From the NCBI GenBank assembly GCA_050261675.1, contig JBLNDO010000029.1:1-17815 (forward strand): 17,815 nucleotides of DNA, in the 5' to 3' direction. The notes under the pieces were generated by a model, which worked only from the letters and a program-made list of their open reading frames with translations, was not told where the DNA came from and made no database searches. The stretch is from DASUBN01 sp050261675. GTDB lineage: Bacteria > Pseudomonadota > Gammaproteobacteria > Natronospirales > REEB76. Position numbers and translations under genes: made by a program. Shown here one piece after another: positions 14,278-17,815 of the stretch (positions are counted from its first letter, which is position 1; every line of letters begins with the position of its first letter).

Positions 14278-16005
14278 TCAGAAAGCCTTCGCCAGCGTGA
14301 ACCAGATGTGCGGTCCGCGGTCGTGCCGCACGGGGTTTGTGCTGTTCGCCGGACTCGCGGCCTCTACGACGGTCACATCGTCACTGGGGCGGGTGCCGCC
14401 CACGGCCCAGGCGAACTGCAGGCGCGAAGTCCAGCCGGTACTGGACGGCAGCAGCTGCAACTCCGTACCCACGCTGCTGAGCGAGGTGCTGGTGCCGGAG
14501 GCCAGGCCCACCGCCTTGGTCCATACCTTGCCGGTATCGAAGAACACACCCCAGGCAAGCGGGAACTTGCTGCCCATGTTCATCTCGCGCTGGAGTTCGG
14601 CAGAGCCGAACACGCCGCGGTCGCCGCGCGCCTCGGCGGACTGGAAGCCGCGCACGCTGCCCGGGCCTCCCAGGGAATACTTGTCGCTGTCCACGAGGGT
14701 GTCGGGGGAATAGGCCACGGCGCCCTGTCCCACGAAGCTCCAAACGTCTGCGAAGGGCTTGACCCAGCTCGCGTCCACTTCCACGTGGGCCTTCTCGGCA
14801 TTCTTCTTGGTGCCGTCGCTGTTGCTCTTGCCGTTGGTCCAGAACTGGCCGTTCAGGGTCCAGTAGCTCTGATCCTCGTATTGGTGGGTGTAGAGCAAGG
14901 TCAGTTCCAGCAGCAGGATATTGGTGGTCAGACTGTCCTGCACCGGGGCGCCCGTGCCGCAGCAACCGGTGATGTTGCGGGCGTTGTTGTAGGAGAGACC
15001 CAACCCCCAGTAGAGGCTCTGCGCCTGGGTGCGCTCCACCGCGTCCTGCCACATCAGGCCCGCATTCTGGGTGCTGCCCTCGATGCCAAGCTTGCCGAAG
15101 CTCAGCCCACCCACGTGGTAGAAAGCGCGGTTGTAGCTGGTGGTGAGGGTGCTCGCGGTGCCGAACGGAACCAGGTAGGCGAGCTTGCCGAAGTTCAGCA
15201 GATTGCCCTCGGAATGGGTGATCCCCGCCGAGAGTTGATCGCCGCCGCCGGTGAGGCTGTTGAGGTAGACGTCGGCGTTCAGGCGCCAGCGGCCGAGCAC
15301 CGCGCGGCCATAGTCGTCCATCGACACGTCACCCGAGTAGCCGGTCTCAGTCGCGCTGAACAGGAGATCCGAGGTGCCGAATTCGGCGCCCTGGCTCAGC
15401 ACACCGTGCACGTTCTCGCCCGGGATGTCGTTCATGAGCAGCGCCGCGCGTTCGGCGGCGGCATCCGTGTAGACGTCGCCGCTTTTCAACTCGGCGGCAC
15501 GCCGCTCCAGCACCGAACTGCGGGTACGGCTGTTGCCCTGCACGGTGATCTTGCCGAGGCGGCCTTCGATCACCTGCAGCCTTACCGTGCCATCGGTGAT
15601 CTTCTGGGCCGGCGGCGCCACGTCCGCGAGGCCGTAACCCTTGGCACGGTAGTAGCGGGTCAGCACGTCCGCCACGTCGTAGAGTTCCGCGAGCGTCATG
15701 CTCTTGCCCACGTAGCCTGCGATCTGTGCCTGCAACTCGTCGGTCGAGATGACCGTATTTCCCTCGATGACGAAACGTTTGACCGTGAACGTCGGGCCGC
15801 CGGGGGCCACGCCCGAGGGGGTCACCGGAGTCTTGCTCAGGGGGGCCTGGGCCGGTTTGGGCTGTGGGGAGCGGGTAGGTAAGCTGCTCTGTACCTGCCC
15901 GGGGGTCGGTGCCGGGGGCGGGGGCGGCGGGGCCCCGAACGAAGCCGTGGACAATAGACAGGCCACCCAAGCGGCGGTGGCGAAACGCAGAGCGCTTCCC
16001 TTCAC
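14278..16005 (-). CDS. TpsB outer-membrane transporter (ShlB/FhaC/HecB family)
   Basis: This protein forms the outer-membrane pore that exports the TpsA partner. Its 575 residues are typical. It has a signal peptide (MKGSALRFAT start, likely cleavage after ASFGA near 25) and a Pro-rich linker (25-70). POTRA1 is at about 72-148 (FTVKRFVIEGNTVIST, RYYRAKGYGLADV), POTRA2 at about 150-225 (GKITVQGNSRTRSSVL), and a 16-strand-type barrel follows to the end. The conserved L6 tip motif is in GPGSVRGFQSAEARG, followed by FFDTGKVW, and the last residue is Phe (AKAF) as in barrel targeting signals. A GCCG pair of adjacent cysteines lies in the barrel. GTG 16005 is chosen because GGAGG (16015-16011) is 5 nt upstream and the signal peptide begins there. 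Longer in-frame starts, such as ATG 16044, would precede it with non-signal sequence. Confidence 0.94.
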   Translation of the reverse strand: MKGSALRFATAAWVACLLSTASFGAPPPPPPAPTPGQVQSSLPTRSPQPKPAQAPLSKTPVTPSGVAPGGPTFTVKRFVIEGNTVISTDELQAQIAGYVGKSMTLAELYDVADVLTRYYRAKGYGLADVAPPAQKITDGTVRLQVIEGRLGKITVQGNSRTRSSVLERRAAELKSGDVYTDAAAERAALLMNDIPGENVHGVLSQGAEFGTSDLLFSATETGYSGDVSMDDYGRAVLGRWRLNADVYLNSLTGGGDQLSAGITHSEGNLLNFGKLAYLVPFGTASTLTTSYNRAFYHVGGLSFGKLGIEGSTQNAGLMWQDAVERTQAQSLYWGLGLSYNNARNITGCCGTGAPVQDSLTTNILLLELTLLYTHQYEDQSYWTLNGQFWTNGKSNSDGTKKNAEKAHVEVDASWVKPFADVWSFVGQGAVAYSPDTLVDSDKYSLGGPGSVRGFQSAEARGDRGVFGSAELQREMNMGSKFPLAWGVFFDTGKVWTKAVGLASGTSTSLSSVGTELQLLPSSTGWTSRLQFAWAVGGTRPSDDVTVVEAASPANSTNPVRHDRGPHIWFTLAKAF

Positions 16006-16151
16006 GAACCCCTCCCCATATCGGTAAGCAGCGGGAATCTGCATGCCCGGAACCCCTAGATGTACCGGATTGGCGCGCCCCACAGGGGCCGCAGCCGCAG
16101 GTCCTGCTACTTTACTGGAAACGTCACCTAGGGGATATGTTCTACCAATAT

Positions 16152-16177
16152 TGCCGTTCCTCTCACCGTGAACGGCA
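16152..16177. repeat. 8-bp inverted repeat, candidate operator
   Basis: TGCCGTTC (16152-16159) and GAACGGCA (16170-16177) are perfect inverted repeats separated by 10 nt, so the arm centres are 18 nt apart. This geometry suits a dimeric regulator on one DNA face, or an RNA hairpin if transcribed. It sits centrally in the tpsB/pfp divergent region. Confidence 0.45.
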
Positions 16178-16218
16178 TCACACTCACCCGCCTGTTTATG
16201 TGGGCCCCGCCCCCCGGG

Positions 16219-16224
16219 TAGAAT
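16219..16224 (+). promoter_or_regulatory. Candidate -10 box for pfp
   Basis: TAGAAT matches the sigma-70 -10 consensus at 5 of 6 positions. It would start transcription near 16231, about 50 nt before ATG 16283. TTTATG 18 nt upstream (16195-16200) is only a weak -35. Confidence 0.4.
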
Positions 16225-16282
16225 CCGCACTCCACGCCTGGGGCTGTCAGACCGGCCTTACAGATAAAGAGCATAGAAAACA

Positions 16283-17548
16283 ATGGCTTCGAGACGCAAT
16301 GCCTTCTACGCCCAGTCCGGCGGTGTCACCGCTGTCATCAATGCCTCCGCCGCCGGGGTCATCGAGACCGCCCGCAAGCACAAAAGTAAAATCGGCAAGG
16401 TCTACGCGGGCCGCAACGGCATCATCGGCGCCCTCACCGAGGACCTCATCGACACCAGCAAGGAGAGTCCCGCGGTCATCCGCGCCCTGCGCCACACCCC
16501 CGGCGGAGCCTTCGGCTCCTGCCGCTACAAGCTGAAGGGCCTGGAGGAGAACCGTGCCCAGTACGAGCGCCTGATCCAGGTCTTCCGGGCCCACGACATC
16601 GGGTACTTCTTCTATAACGGCGGCGGCGACTCCGCCGACACCTGCCTCAAGGTCTCGCAGCTCTCGGAGAAGCTGGGCTATCCCTTGCAGGCCATCCACG
16701 TGCCCAAGACCGTGGACAACGACCTCGCCATCACGGACTGCTGCCCGGGCTTCGGCTCCGTCGCCAAGTACGTGGCGGTGTCCACCAAGGAATGCGCCCT
16801 GGACGTGGCCTCCATGGCCAAGACGTCCACCAAGGTGTTCATCCTGGAGGTGATGGGCCGCCACGCGGGATGGATCGCGGCGGCCGGCGGCCTCGCCGGC
16901 GAGAAGCCGGGCGAGGCGCCCCACATCATTCTGTTCCCTGAGGTCACCTTCGACCGGCCGGCGTTCCTGGCCCGGGTGAAACAGTGCGTGGAACAATACG
17001 GCTACTGCGTGGTGGTGGCCTCGGAGGGCGTGCGCAATCCGGACGGCAAGTTCCTGGCGGAGGCCGGCACCCGCGATGCCTTCGGCCATGCCCAATTGGG
17101 CGGCGTGGCGCCGACCCTGGCGAATCTGGTCAAGGCGGAACTCAAGTACAAGTACCACTGGGCGCTCGCCGACTACCTGCAGCGCGCCGCCCGCCACGTG
17201 GCGAGCAAGGTGGACGTGGAACAGTCCTACGCCGTGGGCAAGGCGGCGGTGGAATTGGCCGTGAAGGGCCATAACGCCATCATGCCGACGATCGTGCGCA
17301 AGTCCCACAAACCCTATAAATGGACCATCGGCATGGCGAAGCTCGCCGACGTGGCCAACCATGAGAAGTTCATGCCGCGGGAGTTCATCACCGAAGACGG
17401 CTTCGGCATCACCATGGCCTGCCGCCGCTACCTTGCGCCGCTCATCCAGGGAGAGGATTATCCGCCCTACAAAAACGGGGTTCCGGACTACGCCCGGCTC
17501 AAGAACCTGGGCGTGCGCCGCAAGTTGCCCGACGATTTCAAGCTGTAA
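16283..17548 (+). CDS. pfp: Pyrophosphate-dependent 6-phosphofructokinase
   Basis: This enzyme phosphorylates fructose-6-phosphate reversibly using PPi instead of ATP, in cytosolic glycolysis and gluconeogenesis. The 421 residues fit the longer PPi-type clade. The PFK-A core has QSGGVTAVINA (11-21), NGGGDSADT (112-120), VPKTVDND (140-147) and VMGRHAGWIA. Asp116 and Lys142 occupy the positions where ATP-dependent enzymes have Gly (GGDG and PGTIDND), which is the known signature of PPi use. The position equivalent to the E. coli catalytic Asp103 is Gly in this GGGDS variant. The ATG at 16283 has only a weak AAAGAG-like ribosome site. hppA follows after 43 nt, forming a pyrophosphate-handling operon. 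The gene is intact. Confidence 0.94.
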   Translation: MASRRNAFYAQSGGVTAVINASAAGVIETARKHKSKIGKVYAGRNGIIGALTEDLIDTSKESPAVIRALRHTPGGAFGSCRYKLKGLEENRAQYERLIQVFRAHDIGYFFYNGGGDSADTCLKVSQLSEKLGYPLQAIHVPKTVDNDLAITDCCPGFGSVAKYVAVSTKECALDVASMAKTSTKVFILEVMGRHAGWIAAAGGLAGEKPGEAPHIILFPEVTFDRPAFLARVKQCVEQYGYCVVVASEGVRNPDGKFLAEAGTRDAFGHAQLGGVAPTLANLVKAELKYKYHWALADYLQRAARHVASKVDVEQSYAVGKAAVELAVKGHNAIMPTIVRKSHKPYKWTIGMAKLADVANHEKFMPREFITEDGFGITMACRRYLAPLIQGEDYPPYKNGVPDYARLKNLGVRRKLPDDFKL

Positions 17549-17553
17549 AAACA

Positions 17554-17566
17554 GGCCCGCAGGGCC
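17554..17566 (+). terminator. Small hairpin between pfp and hppA, possible attenuator
   Basis: GGCCC-GCA-GGGCC folds into a 5-bp GC stem directly after the pfp stop, followed by GATTTCCCC with only a short T run. It is too weak for a confident terminator. It may reduce read-through into hppA or protect the pfp 3' end. Confidence 0.35.
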
Positions 17567-17591
17567 GATTTCCCCTTAACGGAGAGTCTCG

Positions 17592-17815
17592 ATGTTCCAG
17601 AACTACATGTATTTCGCGCTGGCCTGTGCGGCCCTTGCGATCATCTACGGCGCCTGGTCGGTGCGCTGGATCCTCGGCCAGCCGGCCGGCAACGAGCGCA
17701 TGCAGGAGATCGCCGGCGCCGTGCAGGAAGGCGCGCGCGCCTACCTGAACCGCCAGTACAGCACCATCGGCCTCGTGGGCCTGGCGCTGTTCGTGGTGAT
17801 CGGCCTCGCCCTCAA
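17592..17815 (+). CDS. hppA: Membrane-bound proton-translocating pyrophosphatase, N-terminal part
   Basis: The first 74 residues of a membrane pyrophosphatase are visible; the gene runs off the right edge. The enzyme hydrolyses PPi in the cytosol and pumps H+ (or Na+) across the inner membrane. TM1 (about 5-22) is followed by the conserved segment RMQEIAGAVQEGARAYLNRQY (about 37-57, the family signature E-I-A-x-A-I-x-E-G-A-x-A-[FY]-L-x-R-Q-Y), then TM2 (TIGLVGLALFVVIGLAL). The start is ATG 17592, with GGAGAG (17581-17586) 5 nt upstream. The K+-dependence and ion-specificity residues lie outside the window. It is paired with pfp, consistent with a PPi-centred energy economy. Confidence 0.9.
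   Translation, partial: MFQNYMYFALACAALAIIYGAWSVRWILGQPAGNERMQEIAGAVQEGARAYLNRQYSTIGLVGLALFVVIGLAL

Larger units (their letters stand above)
16006..16282. promoter_or_regulatory. Divergent control region between tpsB and pfp
   Basis: This 277-nt gap must hold the promoters of both leftward tpsB and rightward pfp. It contains an 8-bp inverted repeat (16152-16177) and a 7-bp pair CCCCTAG (16053-16059) / CTAGGGG (16128-16134). The tpsB promoter could not be fixed; TAAAGT on the minus strand near 16112-16117 is one possible -10 without a matching -35. No small ORF with a credible start was seen. Confidence 0.6.

Noticed and set aside
16006..16230. Longer tpsB start up to 16230
   Set aside because: The extra 75 residues are not signal-like, and the true signal peptide begins at GTG 16005 behind GGAGG.

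Overview
The window is GC-rich chromosomal DNA from a proteobacterium, most likely a gammaproteobacterium. The evidence is a C5-pathway hemL, the proteobacterial murein-recycling ligase Mpl, an RNase D with a C-terminal HRDC region, and a PPi-dependent phosphofructokinase followed by a proton-pumping pyrophosphatase. The species cannot be named from sequence alone. Gene density is high. I saw no rRNA, tRNA, CRISPR array, insertion sequence or prophage.

Left part (1-2828): a Ser/Thr protein kinase runs leftward off the window edge. It uses a TTG start and has a consensus -10 box beside a perfect 12-bp palindrome. Diverging from it are hemL (tetrapyrrole synthesis) and a small stand-alone cyclic-nucleotide-binding-fold protein that lacks the usual phosphate-binding Arg. 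A perfect hairpin ends this arm.

Housekeeping block (2829-7692): a compact leftward operon encodes a five-helix membrane protein, Mpl and a LON-substrate-domain protein, with 1-2 nt junctions. It is divergent from rnd (RNase D). rnd converges, with a 5-nt gap, on adk. The encoded adenylate kinase has a Cys4 zinc-type LID and an unusual C-terminal tail of about 85 residues, first histone-H1-like (Ala/Pro/Lys) and then nearly pure Lys. Its DNA is a polypyrimidine/polypurine tract.

Two-partner secretion locus (7693-16005, minus strand): the order is tpsB (outer-membrane POTRA/beta-barrel transporter), tpsA (1932-aa filamentous-haemagglutinin-like exoprotein) and a secreted FecR-domain protein, ended by a 12-bp-stem terminator. 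TpsB would export TpsA through its N-terminal TPS domain. The FecR protein is probably an accessory periplasmic or surface factor.

Right part (16006-17815): a 277-nt divergent regulatory region with an inverted repeat separates tpsB from pfp, which is followed by the start of hppA. Together these two form a pyrophosphate module: PPi drives a reversible glycolytic step and an H+ pump.

Most notable points: the Lys-tailed, zinc-type adenylate kinase; the TpsA/FecR pair with matching penultimate cysteines; a duplicated module inside TpsA; and several gene starts that differ from the longest open frame.
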